Below, piece after piece: positions 1 to 13,284 of a stretch of DNA of 55,186 nucleotides. The notes under the pieces are model-generated. The model was not told where the DNA came from and did not search any database. It worked only from the letters and a program-made list of their open reading frames with translations. Position 1 is the stretch's first letter, and each line of letters begins with the position of its first letter. The stretch is from Clostridia bacterium (GTDB lineage: Bacteria; Bacillota_A; Clostridia; Christensenellales; Aristaeellaceae). The stretch is from assembly GCA_017938645.1 (NCBI GenBank), contig JAGBBE010000041.1, positions 1 through 55,186 on the forward strand, written 5' to 3'. Both the position numbers and the translations under genes were made by a program.

Positions 1-2
1 AG

Positions 3-2003
<2,001 letters not shown>

Positions 2004-2044
2004 AGCCGATCCTGCCCTCATAGACCGAAAGGGAGTGCCGTATT

Positions 2045-5608
<3,564 letters not shown>

Positions 5609-5674
5609 GCGCAGTGCGCTTACCTCCGTGATGCCTCGCTGAGCTTGTTGCTTTGCGTGACGATCGGGATATTG

Positions 5675-5711
5675 AAAAACAGCGTTCCTTCTTCTGGAAC
5701 GCTGTTTTTTT
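5675..5711 (+). terminator. Rho-independent terminator after rpoC
   Basis: A perfect 10-bp stem (ACAGCGTTCC at 5679-5688 with GGAACGCTGT at 5696-5705) has a 7-base loop and runs into seven T residues. A-rich bases on the left extend the pairing. It ends the rpoBC transcript. Confidence 0.93.
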
Positions 5712-5738
5712 GTTAATCCAATTTAATCAGCTTCTCAT

Positions 5739-5767
5739 TTGCATTTCGCGGGATGGTGAAGTATACT
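5739..5767 (+). promoter_or_regulatory. Sigma-A type promoter of the glycosyltransferase-feo operon
   Basis: TTGCAT (5739-5744), exactly 17 bp, then TATACT (5762-5767). It lies between the rpoC terminator and the glycosyltransferase start. No second promoter as good was seen before feoA, so it may also drive the iron genes. No Fur-box-like palindrome was seen nearby. Confidence 0.75.
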
Positions 5768-5812
5768 GTATTTGTGTACCCATTGGTTCAAATGGAAGGA
5801 GGCGATCCCGGG

Positions 5813-7087
5813 ATGCGTATTACAATGATCTGCATTGGCTCAACGGGAGATGTGCGTCCGTATATTATTTTGGGACGCGAACTGAAGGCGCGCGGCCATG
5901 ACGTCGCAATTTGCGCCTTTTCAGAGTTTGAGCAGGCGATTCTCAATGAAGGCATGCGCTACAAGCGTATGCGCGGCGATGCCAAGACCCTGATGGGAAC
6001 CCTGATGAACGGCGCCAGCGGCGTGATGTTTTTGAAGCAGGCGCGCGATGCGCTGGTCAGCCTGATGGACACCATTCTGGAGGACTTTGAGGCGGCCTGC
6101 GAGGATGCTGAGGCCGTCTGCGCCACTTTTCTGGGCGAGGTGATCCAGTCCATCGCCGAAGCGAAAAAGGTTCCCTACATCCAGACGCACTATTATCCCA
6201 TGGACTTCAACTACGACACGCCCATTGCCACGGCTCCCGGCCAGCGCGCGGGCAAGGTGTGGTACAAGGCCACCTATCAGATGGCCTATATGCTCATCAG
6301 CATTCTGGAAAAATACTATCTGGACGACTGGCGCGAGGCGCACGGCATGAAGCCGCGCAAACTGGTCACAAAGCCCAAGTACGAATTGAACGGTCACACC
6401 GTGCCGGTTCTGTACGCCATGAGCCCGCTGGTGATGCCGCGTCCTGCGGAGTGGGGCGAGAACATCCACATGACCGGCTTCTGGCTGGGCAAGGGCACGC
6501 CCGATTACACGCCCGACCCCGCGCTGGAAGCATTCCTGCACAACGGCGAAAAGCCGATCTATGTAGGCTTTGGCTCCATGGTGAATGCCGAGATGCATGA
6601 GACGCTGGACATCGTGCTGGAGGCGCTGCGCCAGAGCAATACCCGTGCGGTTCTGTCCACCGGATGGGGCGGCGTGAAGATTCCGGAGCGCGACGACATT
6701 TTCGTGGCGGATTTTGTGCCGCACGACTGGCTGTTCCGCCATGTGGCAGCGGTGGTTCATCACGGCGGTGCAGGCACTACGGCTGCGGGTATTCAGGCCG
6801 GACGGCCCACGCTCATCGTACCCTTTGGCGGCGATCAGCCCTTCTGGGGCACGCGCGCCGAGGAACTGGGCATCGGTCCCCGTGCCATTCCGCGCGACAA
6901 GCTCTCCGTGAACCGCCTGACCAAGGCGTTTACCGATCTGAAGGAAACCAAGAAGTATGCGGTCGCCGCACGCGAACTGGGCGAGCGACTGCAGAAGGAA
7001 GACGGCGCTGTGACCGCCGCCAACATCATTGAACACGAGCTGCGCAAGTGGCTCCGGGACGAGGGCCGCGAGCCCAATATTCTGTAA
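5813..7087 (+). CDS. GT1-family (UDP-glycosyltransferase-like) glycosyltransferase
   Basis: A 424-residue glycosyltransferase of the GT-B fold, family GT1, as in UDP-glucosyl- and sterol-glucosyltransferases. The N-terminus MRITMICIGSTGDVRPYIIL is the typical acceptor-domain opening. The C-terminal donor-binding signature is HHGGAGTTAAGIQAGRP, followed by PFGGDQPFWGTRAEELG. The start chosen is ATG 5813, which follows GGAGG (5798-5802) by 10 bases; the longer frame back to 5753 would overlap the promoter. The acceptor cannot be read from sequence; lipids or small aglycones are known for the family. It is first in a run of closely spaced genes leading into feoA (22 bases on), a link that has no obvious functional reason. 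Confidence 0.88.
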   Translation: MRITMICIGSTGDVRPYIILGRELKARGHDVAICAFSEFEQAILNEGMRYKRMRGDAKTLMGTLMNGASGVMFLKQARDALVSLMDTILEDFEAACEDAEAVCATFLGEVIQSIAEAKKVPYIQTHYYPMDFNYDTPIATAPGQRAGKVWYKATYQMAYMLISILEKYYLDDWREAHGMKPRKLVTKPKYELNGHTVPVLYAMSPLVMPRPAEWGENIHMTGFWLGKGTPDYTPDPALEAFLHNGEKPIYVGFGSMVNAEMHETLDIVLEALRQSNTRAVLSTGWGGVKIPERDDIFVADFVPHDWLFRHVAAVVHHGGAGTTAAGIQAGRPTLIVPFGGDQPFWGTRAEELGIGPRAIPRDKLSVNRLTKAFTDLKETKKYAVAARELGERLQKEDGAVTAANIIEHELRKWLRDEGREPNIL

Positions 7088-7109
7088 ACACGGAAAGGAT
7101 GAGCCTTTT

Positions 7110-7334
7110 ATGCCCCGCACCCTGGCTGATCTCAAACCCGGTGAAAGCGGCGTGGTGGACATCGTAGGCGGAGAGGGCGCTTTGCACCGTCATCTGCTGG
7201 ACATGGGCATCACGCCCGGAGTGACCATTCTTTTGCAGAAAACTGCGCCTATGGGCGATCCGGTGGAACTGCATCTGCGCGGATATGCGCTCACGCTTCG
7301 TCTGGAGGACGCGGCAAAAATTACGCTGAGATAA
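7110..7334 (+). CDS. feoA: Ferrous iron transport protein A
   Basis: A 74-residue SH3-like FeoA protein that works with FeoB in Fe(II) uptake. The family pattern is clear: an N-terminal LADLKPGESGVV, then LHRHLLDMGITPGVTILL, and a final beta strand that contains LRLEDAAKITL. The length is normal for a single FeoA domain. The ATG at 7110 is chosen because translation from there starts directly in the domain; a longer frame from 7029 would overlap the preceding glycosyltransferase. feoB begins 18 bases after the stop. Confidence 0.93.
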   Translation: MPRTLADLKPGESGVVDIVGGEGALHRHLLDMGITPGVTILLQKTAPMGDPVELHLRGYALTLRLEDAAKITLR

Positions 7335-7352
7335 CGAGGAGAACGGTTCGTC

Positions 7353-9443
7353 ATGCAGTATACCTTCGCGCTTGCAGGCAATCAGAACAGCGGCAAAACC
7401 ACTCTTTTCAACCAGCTCACCGGCAGCAGCCAGCATGTGGGCAACTGGCCGGGCGTAACTGTGGAACAGAAAACCGGCACGCTTCTGCACCATCACCACG
7501 GCAAGCAGGCGCACATCGGCCTGCCCAGACGCGCGCGCCGCGGAAGCGTTCCGGAGGATTGCGCCGACGTGGCCATCGTGGACCTTCCGGGTATTTATTC
7601 ACTGAGTCCCTACTCCATGGAGGAGATCGTCAGCCGGAATTTTATCGTGCATGAGAAGCCGGATGTGGTCATCAACATCGTGGACGCGACCAATCTGGAG
7701 CGAAATCTCTACCTGACGCTGCAGCTTTTGCAGCTGGGCGTGCCGGTGGTGGTTGCGCTCAACATGATGGATGAGATCCGTGCGCGCGGCGACGTCATCG
7801 ACATCAAAGCCATGGAAAAGGCGCTGGGCGTGCCGGTGGTTGCCATCTGCGCGCGCAAGGGCGAAGGTTTGGACGAGCTGGTTCGCCGCACCATGGCATG
7901 CGCTGAAAACAAGCTCACACCCCCGAAGCTGGATGTGTGCGAAGGCGCGGCGCACAAGGCACTGCATGCGATCACGCATCTGGTGGAGGAAGCCGCTGAA
8001 GCATGCGGAATCATGCCGCGCTACGCCGCTACCAAGCTCTTCGAAGGCGACGAGCCCATGCAGGAGGAGCTAGGCCTGAGCGAAAGCACCCGTCACATCA
8101 TCGATGAAATTCTTACGCAGATGGAACACGAAGCGGGTATGGAGCGTGCGGCTGTGATGGCCGACACGCGCTATCGCTTCATTGAAAAGATGCTTTCCAC
8201 CTGCTATACCCGTGCCAGTCAGAATCCCAACGCCCTCACCGATCGCATCGACGGCGTGCTTACGCATCCGGTGCTGGCGATTCCGGTGTTCCTGCTGATG
8301 ATGGCGCTGGTGTTCTACATCACCTTCGGTCCCATCGGCACCTGGGTGGCCGACAGCTTTGCTGCGCTGGTGGACAACGGAATCGCACTTCTTTCCGCTG
8401 GATTAGAGGGCTGGGGTGTTGCAGGCTGGGTGCATGACATGCTCGTCGACGGCGTGTTTACCGGTGTTGGCAGCGTACTGAGCTTCCTGCCGACCATTCT
8501 GATTCTGTTTTTGCTGCTTTCCATTCTTGAGGACAGCGGATACATGGCGCGCGCAGCCTTCCTGATGGACAAGCCGCTGCGCAAGCTCGGCCTCAACGGA
8601 CGCAGCTTCATTCCCATGATGATGGGCTTCGGCTGCACCGTGCCTGCGGTCATGAGCGCACGCAGCATGAACACCCAGCGCGACCGCCGCTTTACCATCA
8701 TGCTTGCACCGTTCATGAGCTGCGGCGCAAAGGTGCCCATCTACGCGCTCTTCGCCAGCGCCTTCTTTGACGGCAATCAGTTCGGCGTCATGTGCGCGCT
8801 CTACGTGGGCGGCATTGTGATGGCCATTCTCGCGGGTCTGTTCCTCAAGCATTTCGTATTCCACGGCGACGCGGCGCCCTTCATCATGGAATTGCCCAGC
8901 TACCGTCTGCCCACTGTGGGCAACGTTGCACGCCAGATGTGGGACAAGGCAAAGGACTTCCTCCAGCGCGCCTTTACCGTCATCTTCCTGGCAACCGTCG
9001 TGGTATGGCTTCTGCAGAACTTTACCTTCAGCCTTAAGATTGCTGAATCCATTGACCAGAGCATGCTCGGCGTCATCGCCGGTCTCATTGCGCCTATCTT
9101 TGCGCCCGCCGGTTTCGGCACTGTGGAGGCTTCCACCGCCGTTATCACCGGCGTGATGGCCAAGGAAAGCGTGGTAAGCACGCTGGCCGTGCTCGCAGGC
9201 GTCGAAGCCGAAAGCGCGCAGATGCTGGCTTCCATGCACGCGCTCTTCCCGTCTACCCTGAGCGCCGTCAGCTTCCTCGCCTTTGTTTTGCTCTACATGC
9301 CCTGCGTCGCTGCCGTGGCCGCTATGCGCCGCGAGATGGAAAGCACCCGCTGGGCGCTTGGCACCATTGCCGGACAGACCGCGCTGGCCTGGGCCGTGGC
9401 CGTGCTGATCTTCCAGTTCGGTCGGATTTTGGGATTCGCGTAA
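7353..9443 (+). CDS. feoB: Ferrous iron transporter FeoB with His-rich insertion
   Basis: The 696-residue inner-membrane Fe(II) transporter. Its N-terminal GTPase domain shows G1 (GNQNSGKTTLFNQLTG, residues about 9-24), G3 (DLPGIYSLSPYS from residue 77) and G4 (NMMDE). Two Gate-type membrane regions follow, with the typical FGCTVPAVMSAR segment. Between switch I and G3, where most FeoB proteins have a short link, residues about 46-75 carry a His-rich then Arg-rich insertion (HHHHGKQAH, LPRRARRGS). It could touch metal or lipid, but that is inference. It sits in an operon with feoA and is followed by a palindromic repeat and the small Cys-rich partner gene. Confidence 0.96.
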   Translation: MQYTFALAGNQNSGKTTLFNQLTGSSQHVGNWPGVTVEQKTGTLLHHHHGKQAHIGLPRRARRGSVPEDCADVAIVDLPGIYSLSPYSMEEIVSRNFIVHEKPDVVINIVDATNLERNLYLTLQLLQLGVPVVVALNMMDEIRARGDVIDIKAMEKALGVPVVAICARKGEGLDELVRRTMACAENKLTPPKLDVCEGAAHKALHAITHLVEEAAEACGIMPRYAATKLFEGDEPMQEELGLSESTRHIIDEILTQMEHEAGMERAAVMADTRYRFIEKMLSTCYTRASQNPNALTDRIDGVLTHPVLAIPVFLLMMALVFYITFGPIGTWVADSFAALVDNGIALLSAGLEGWGVAGWVHDMLVDGVFTGVGSVLSFLPTILILFLLLSILEDSGYMARAAFLMDKPLRKLGLNGRSFIPMMMGFGCTVPAVMSARSMNTQRDRRFTIMLAPFMSCGAKVPIYALFASAFFDGNQFGVMCALYVGGIVMAILAGLFLKHFVFHGDAAPFIMELPSYRLPTVGNVARQMWDKAKDFLQRAFTVIFLATVVVWLLQNFTFSLKIAESIDQSMLGVIAGLIAPIFAPAGFGTVEASTAVITGVMAKESVVSTLAVLAGVEAESAQMLASMHALFPSTLSAVSFLAFVLLYMPCVAAVAAMRREMESTRWALGTIAGQTALAWAVAVLIFQFGRILGFA

Positions 9444-9527
9444 GGGGAACGAGGGGACGCTGGAGGGCGCCGCCCTCCAGACCACCTGCTTAAGGGCTTT
9501 GCCCTTAAGAATCCCGTTTTTTGGGAG
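9444..9527 (+). repeat. Modular palindromic repeat, copy A (after feoB)
   Basis: It starts at the feoB stop codon. Three modules are seen: a GC-rich palindrome (CTGGAGGGCG at 9460-9469 with CGCCCTCCAG at 9471-9480), a second hairpin (CTTAAGGGC at 9489-9497, TTT, GCCCTTAAG at 9501-9509), and a tail resembling ATCCCGTTTTTTGGGA. The same modules recur at 22090, 28030, 39036, 39190 and 55126. The leader AAGGGGAACGAGGGGACG is identical in copy D at 39036. Confidence 0.85.
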
Positions 9528-9533
9528 AAGGAT

Positions 9534-9683
9534 ATGGCTTCGTTTTTGAATGTTTTGATTCCTGTGCTGGTTTTGGGATATGCGGTGTTCGTGATTGTCA
9601 GGATGCGCAGGCACAGGGGTTGTTCCGGCTGTTCGGGATGTCCGATGGCTGGAAAATGCAGCAAGGAGAAGAAGAATGACTGA
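9534..9683 (+). CDS. FeoB-associated Cys-rich small membrane protein
   Basis: A 49-residue protein with one N-terminal membrane helix (MASFLNVLIPVLVLGYAVFV), a basic stretch (RMRRHR) and then four cysteines in CSGCSGCP...GKCS. Small proteins of exactly this plan occur next to feoB in many Firmicutes and are annotated as FeoB-associated Cys-rich membrane proteins (FeoC-like). The start ATG at 9534 is preceded by GGGAGAAGG. The stop overlaps the nrdG start by 8 bases, so translation is likely coupled. The cysteines may bind Fe or sense redox state, which is inference. Confidence 0.85.
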   Translation: MASFLNVLIPVLVLGYAVFVIVRMRRHRGCSGCSGCPMAGKCSKEKKND

Positions 9684-10194
9684 TACAATTCGTTTATACG
9701 GGCTGGTGGCCGAATCCATCGTGGACGGGCCGGGGTATCGCGCCGCGATTTTTGTGCAGGGCTGTCCGTATCACTGCCCAGGCTGTCACAATCCTGACAG
9801 TCAGCCCTTTGAAGGAGGCAAGATCTGGACGCTGGACGAGGTGGAAAAGCAGTTTACAGGCAATCCGCTCTTAAGCGGCATCACCCTCTCCGGCGGCGAG
9901 CCCGCCGAGCAGGCCGAGGCCTGTGCAGAGCTGGCGCGCCGGGCGCATCAGAAAGGCCTTACGGTGTGGACGTATACGGGGTCCACGCTGGAGAAGCTTT
10001 GGGAGCGCGCGCAGGAGAATGGCCCGCTGAAAGCGTTGCTTGATGAAACCGACGTGCTGGTGGACGGACCGTTCATTCTGGCGGAGCGTTCGCTGGAACT
10101 GGATTACTGCGGCAGCCGCAATCAGCGCGTGATTGACATGCAAAAGACCCGTCAGGCGGGCAAAATTGTGCTGTACACGCCGCCTGAGTGGTAA
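9676..10194 (+). CDS. nrdG: Anaerobic ribonucleotide reductase activating protein (radical SAM)
   Basis: A 172-residue radical SAM activase that makes the glycyl radical of the class III ribonucleotide reductase NrdD. The iron-sulphur motif is CPYHCPGC, close to the N-terminus. Other conserved parts are LYGLVAESIVDGPGYRAAIF and the SAM-binding ITLSGGEP. The start is ATG 9676, 7 bases after AAGGAGA; the longer frame from 9595 would run into the Cys-rich gene. nrdD is not in the window, so the gene stands apart from its usual partner and next to iron uptake genes, which would supply its cluster. Length is normal for the family. Confidence 0.9.
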   Translation: MTDTIRLYGLVAESIVDGPGYRAAIFVQGCPYHCPGCHNPDSQPFEGGKIWTLDEVEKQFTGNPLLSGITLSGGEPAEQAEACAELARRAHQKGLTVWTYTGSTLEKLWERAQENGPLKALLDETDVLVDGPFILAERSLELDYCGSRNQRVIDMQKTRQAGKIVLYTPPEW

Positions 10195-10207
10195 TGCGGA
10201 GGATTCA

Positions 10208-11191
10208 ATGAAGAAACTGATGCTTCTTTCCACCGGCGGCACCATTGCCTGCACGCCCACGGAGAATGGTCTGGCGCCCACGCTGCATGCGCAGGATCTG
10301 GTAGACGCCGTATCCGGCGCGCTGCCCTGCGAGGTCATCGGGCGCGACGTATTCATGATGGACTCCAGCAACATGCAGCCGGAGGAGTGGAGCGCTCTTG
10401 CGCGTGCCATCGACGAAGCGCTGAAAAGCTGCGACGGCGTGGTTGTAACGCACGGTACCGATACCATGGCCTACACGGCGGCGGCCCTTTCCTATATGCT
10501 GGCGGGCGTAGGCAAGCCTGTGATTCTCACCGGTTCACAGCTGCCGCTTTCGCATCCGCTGACGGACGCGAGGCTGAATCTTCTGCGTGCCATCGCCGCT
10601 GCCAACGAAGGCGTGCCAGGCGTATACGTTTGTTTTCACGACCGTCTCATTTCCGGCGTTCGCTGCGTCAAGACCCACACCAGCAGCATGGATGCGTTTT
10701 CCAGTGTGAATGCCCGTCCGGCAGGAAGGTTTGACGTGGAAGGCGTGCACTTTGAGCGTCCGCAGATTTTTACGCCGCTGAATCCCGGCGAATCCTACCG
10801 CCTGCGCGATGGAATCGATCCGCGCGTGTTCCTGCTCAAGCTCGTGCCGGGAACCTCGCCGGATGTGCTGCGCTTTGTGAAAAACGCGGGCTACCGCGGA
10901 CTGGTCATCGAGGCTTTTGGTCTGGGCGGTCTGCATTACATCCGCCGCAACCTTGTCAAAGCCATGGAAGAACTGGGCGAAAGCGGCATCTACGTGCTGG
11001 TCGTCAGCCAGTGCCTGTACGAAAAAGCGGACGTCAGTGTTTACGAAGTGGGACGCGGCCTGATGAAGGACTTCATCCTCAACGGCCGCGACATGACTAC
11101 CGAAGCCGCCGTGTGCAAAATGATGTGGGCGCTGGGGCAGGAGGAGCCGACGAAGTGGCTTAAGCACCAGCTGGTGGGGGAATACAGGTAA
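10208..11191 (+). CDS. Type I L-asparaginase-family protein
   Basis: A 327-residue asparaginase-fold amidohydrolase that converts asparagine to aspartate and ammonia. The two catalytic threonine motifs are visible: LLSTGGTIACTPTENGL at the N-terminus and VVTHGTDTMAYTAAAL at about residues 80-95. No signal peptide is present, so it is cytoplasmic, as in type I enzymes. A longer frame from 10133 overlaps nrdG and is not used. It ends the run that starts at the GT1 gene and is followed by a convergent terminator. Asparagine as the true substrate is the family expectation, not proven. Confidence 0.85.
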   Translation: MKKLMLLSTGGTIACTPTENGLAPTLHAQDLVDAVSGALPCEVIGRDVFMMDSSNMQPEEWSALARAIDEALKSCDGVVVTHGTDTMAYTAAALSYMLAGVGKPVILTGSQLPLSHPLTDARLNLLRAIAAANEGVPGVYVCFHDRLISGVRCVKTHTSSMDAFSSVNARPAGRFDVEGVHFERPQIFTPLNPGESYRLRDGIDPRVFLLKLVPGTSPDVLRFVKNAGYRGLVIEAFGLGGLHYIRRNLVKAMEELGESGIYVLVVSQCLYEKADVSVYEVGRGLMKDFILNGRDMTTEAAVCKMMWALGQEEPTKWLKHQLVGEYR

Positions 11192-11274
11192 AAAACGGTT
11201 GACAACTTCGTCGCTCCACGGCTGCAGAAATGAAAAAACATGTTCTTTCCAAAGTAGTTTTCTTCGGGGAGAGC

Positions 11275-11316
11275 GCGAGAGGGGATCTTCTTTTTCAAAA
11301 GAAGATCCCCTCTCGC
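11275..11316. terminator. Bidirectional terminator, 20-bp perfect stem
   Basis: The left arm 11275-11294 pairs perfectly with 11297-11316. AT-rich bases near the loop and a T-rich flank on the right allow use by both the asparaginase transcript and the convergent minus-strand operon. Confidence 0.8.
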
Positions 11317-11329
11317 ATTTTCATTTCAA

Positions 11330-12556
11330 TTACTCTTCCGTTTCCGCCGGATATTCCTTCATTCCCACGCCAATCAGCGAGGACACGGTGCGCACGAACT
11401 CGCGGTTCTTCCAGGTGGCCAGTTTGTTCAGCATGCGGCCGTTGAAGATCAGGGCGAGGGTGTTGCCGCCGTCGAGGTTGAAGGCTTCGGTCACGCCGCG
11501 CGCCATGAGCATGCGGGTCATGCGCAAAAGCCCGGTGCCTTCGCTGGATTCCATGCGGCCCAGCACGGACAAAAGCAGGTAATGGCCGGGCTCATACATG
11601 GCCAGCGCCTGACGGGGAGACTTGGTGTCGTAGTGGCCTTTCATGACCAGCGGATCCGGCACGCCTTCGCGGATCATGACGGGGCCGAAGCAGTAGGTAT
11701 TCACCACGCCCTCGGCGAGGAGTTCCTCGGCGGTCTTTTCGTTGGCGTAGTAGCACTTGAGGGTGCCGTCGGCATACTGAGCCATGATATCGAGGTTGGG
11801 CAGATGTGCCAGACGCTCGCCGCGATAGGTTTTGGAGGACAGAATCTCGCCTTCGCGGATTACGATGCCAACGGTTTCCTTCTGATACATGCGATGGCCG
11901 TAGAAGTCGTCGGTGAAGCCGAGCACATAGCCGTTTTCGGTGGCGATGTCATAGGGCAGCTTGAAGCGGGTGCCCGGGCGCTCGGGATCGTTTTCAACGG
12001 TCATGAAGGTTTCGCCGTTGCGCATTTTGATGTCGGTTTCAAACCATTCCAGCGGGATGGTCTCGTCGGCACATTTGAGGATGGTGATCTGCAGATCCTT
12101 CGTCAGATAGGCGTAGAAGCCCATTTCGTCATCCTCGTACAGGAACGGTTCGTCGGAAAGCAGATAGCCTTCCTCATCGCGCGCAGGCCACTCGATTTCG
12201 GGCAGTACAGAGGGAATCTCCAGCGAGGGCCATGCGCTCACGGCGTCGGGAGAGATGATGGCGTTGTAGGTGGCCTCGTCCAGATCACCGGTCTCGGGCA
12301 GACCGTTATTTACCTGGAACGCCTTGACCTTTTTGATCATGTCGCTGTCGTAATCCTTGTTCAGCCTCGGCGTGTGAAAATAGCCCAGACGGTACAGGTA
12401 CAGCTTCAGCTGCTTCAGGTCGTCGCCCTTGTCATTCTTTGTCATGAAGCGGTAGGGAGGCGGGGTGTTTTCCGCTGCTTCCTCGGCAAAGCAGGCGAAG
12501 GGAGCGAGGAGGCAGAGGACCAGCACAAGACTTACGAATCTCTGGCAGATTGTCAT
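11330..12556 (-). CDS. Secreted phosphodiester glycosidase-like protein with peptidoglycan-binding domain
   Basis: A 408-residue exported protein. Residues 1-24 are a signal peptide ending in CFAEEA. Residues about 40-105 look like a PG_binding_1 module (NDKGDDLKQLKLYLYRLGY ... VKAFQVNNGLPETGDLDEAT). The C-terminal ~170 residues match the phosphodiester glycosidase (NAGPA-like, PF09992) family, including the typical end segment EAFNLDGGNTLALIFNGRMLN. The family cleaves sugar phosphodiesters, and the binding module suggests action at the wall. AAAGGAGT lies 8 bases before the ATG. It is last in a minus-strand run after the topoisomerase genes and the methyltransferase, with 26 bases to the latter. 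The exact substrate is unknown. Confidence 0.8.
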   Translation of the reverse strand: MTICQRFVSLVLVLCLLAPFACFAEEAAENTPPPYRFMTKNDKGDDLKQLKLYLYRLGYFHTPRLNKDYDSDMIKKVKAFQVNNGLPETGDLDEATYNAIISPDAVSAWPSLEIPSVLPEIEWPARDEEGYLLSDEPFLYEDDEMGFYAYLTKDLQITILKCADETIPLEWFETDIKMRNGETFMTVENDPERPGTRFKLPYDIATENGYVLGFTDDFYGHRMYQKETVGIVIREGEILSSKTYRGERLAHLPNLDIMAQYADGTLKCYYANEKTAEELLAEGVVNTYCFGPVMIREGVPDPLVMKGHYDTKSPRQALAMYEPGHYLLLSVLGRMESSEGTGLLRMTRMLMARGVTEAFNLDGGNTLALIFNGRMLNKLATWKNREFVRTVSSLIGVGMKEYPAETEE

Positions 12557-12582
12557 CGTTTTCGACTCCTTTGAATGATGGG

Positions 12583-13284
12583 TCAGTTCCGATACGCTGC
12601 AATGAAGCAGGCGCCGTTGATGGAAATGGGGGAATGTGCGCCTTTGAAGCCTGCGCCGCGAAGCAGGGCGAGTTCGTGTTCCAGCGTGAGCGGCGCGTCA
12701 AAGTGAACGAATGTGCCGTCGGGAATGCCGTCGCGCTGCCTTTTGCGGCGGAAGGTATCCCACAGGAGGGTTTCCTCCTCGGCGCAGCAGGCCACATATT
12801 CGGCCTGCAGATAGCATCCGCCGGGCCTGAGGGCGCGGTGGATGTTTTTGTACAGACCGGCCTTGGCCTCGGGCGTGAAATGATGCAGGGTCTCAAAGTT
12901 GATCACGGCGTCGTACCGGTCTTCGCCGAGGTCATAACGGAAGTAGTCTGCGCAGACAGTCTGCACCTGCGGATGCTTTTGATGGAGCTTCGCAAGCATC
13001 TGTGGGCACAGGTCGATGCCGGTGACGCAAAGTTGCGGACGTTTTGCAAGAATCGCGTCCAGTTCAAGGCCGGTTCCGCAGCCGAGGTCGAGCAGCGTTT
13101 CCGCATGTTCGGGAAGCCTGCGCTCCATTTCGAGATAGGCGTCCTTCCAGATCGCCATGTGATCCTCGTAGCCGTCGAGGCGGACGCGGAAGAATCCGGC
13201 CATGTCCTCCAGACGGTCATCCTCGGTTTCCTGAAGCCATGCCTTCAGCTCTTCCATGTGCTGAGGAATGTTTTCCCGGATCAT
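12583..13284 (-). CDS. Class I SAM-dependent methyltransferase
   Basis: A 233-residue Rossmann-fold methyltransferase. Motif I is LLDLGCGTGLELDAIL (about residues 62-77). The acidic end of strand 2 is TGIDLCPQML, and the later strand reads AVINFETLHHF. The N-terminal 60 residues form a helical cap (MEELKAWLQETEDD). Its ATG overlaps the TGA of the upstream topoisomerase A gene in an ATGA junction, so it is translationally coupled. The substrate cannot be told; small-molecule methyltransferases of the UbiE/Methyltransf_25 type look most similar. No special residue reveals RNA or DNA as target. Confidence 0.85.
   Translation of the reverse strand: MIRENIPQHMEELKAWLQETEDDRLEDMAGFFRVRLDGYEDHMAIWKDAYLEMERRLPEHAETLLDLGCGTGLELDAILAKRPQLCVTGIDLCPQMLAKLHQKHPQVQTVCADYFRYDLGEDRYDAVINFETLHHFTPEAKAGLYKNIHRALRPGGCYLQAEYVACCAEEETLLWDTFRRKRQRDGIPDGTFVHFDAPLTLEHELALLRGAGFKGAHSPISINGACFIAAYRN

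Noticed and set aside
9444..9527. Repeat copies as insertion sequence ends or attachment sites
   Set aside because: No transposase, integrase, target-site duplication or tRNA gene is near any copy.
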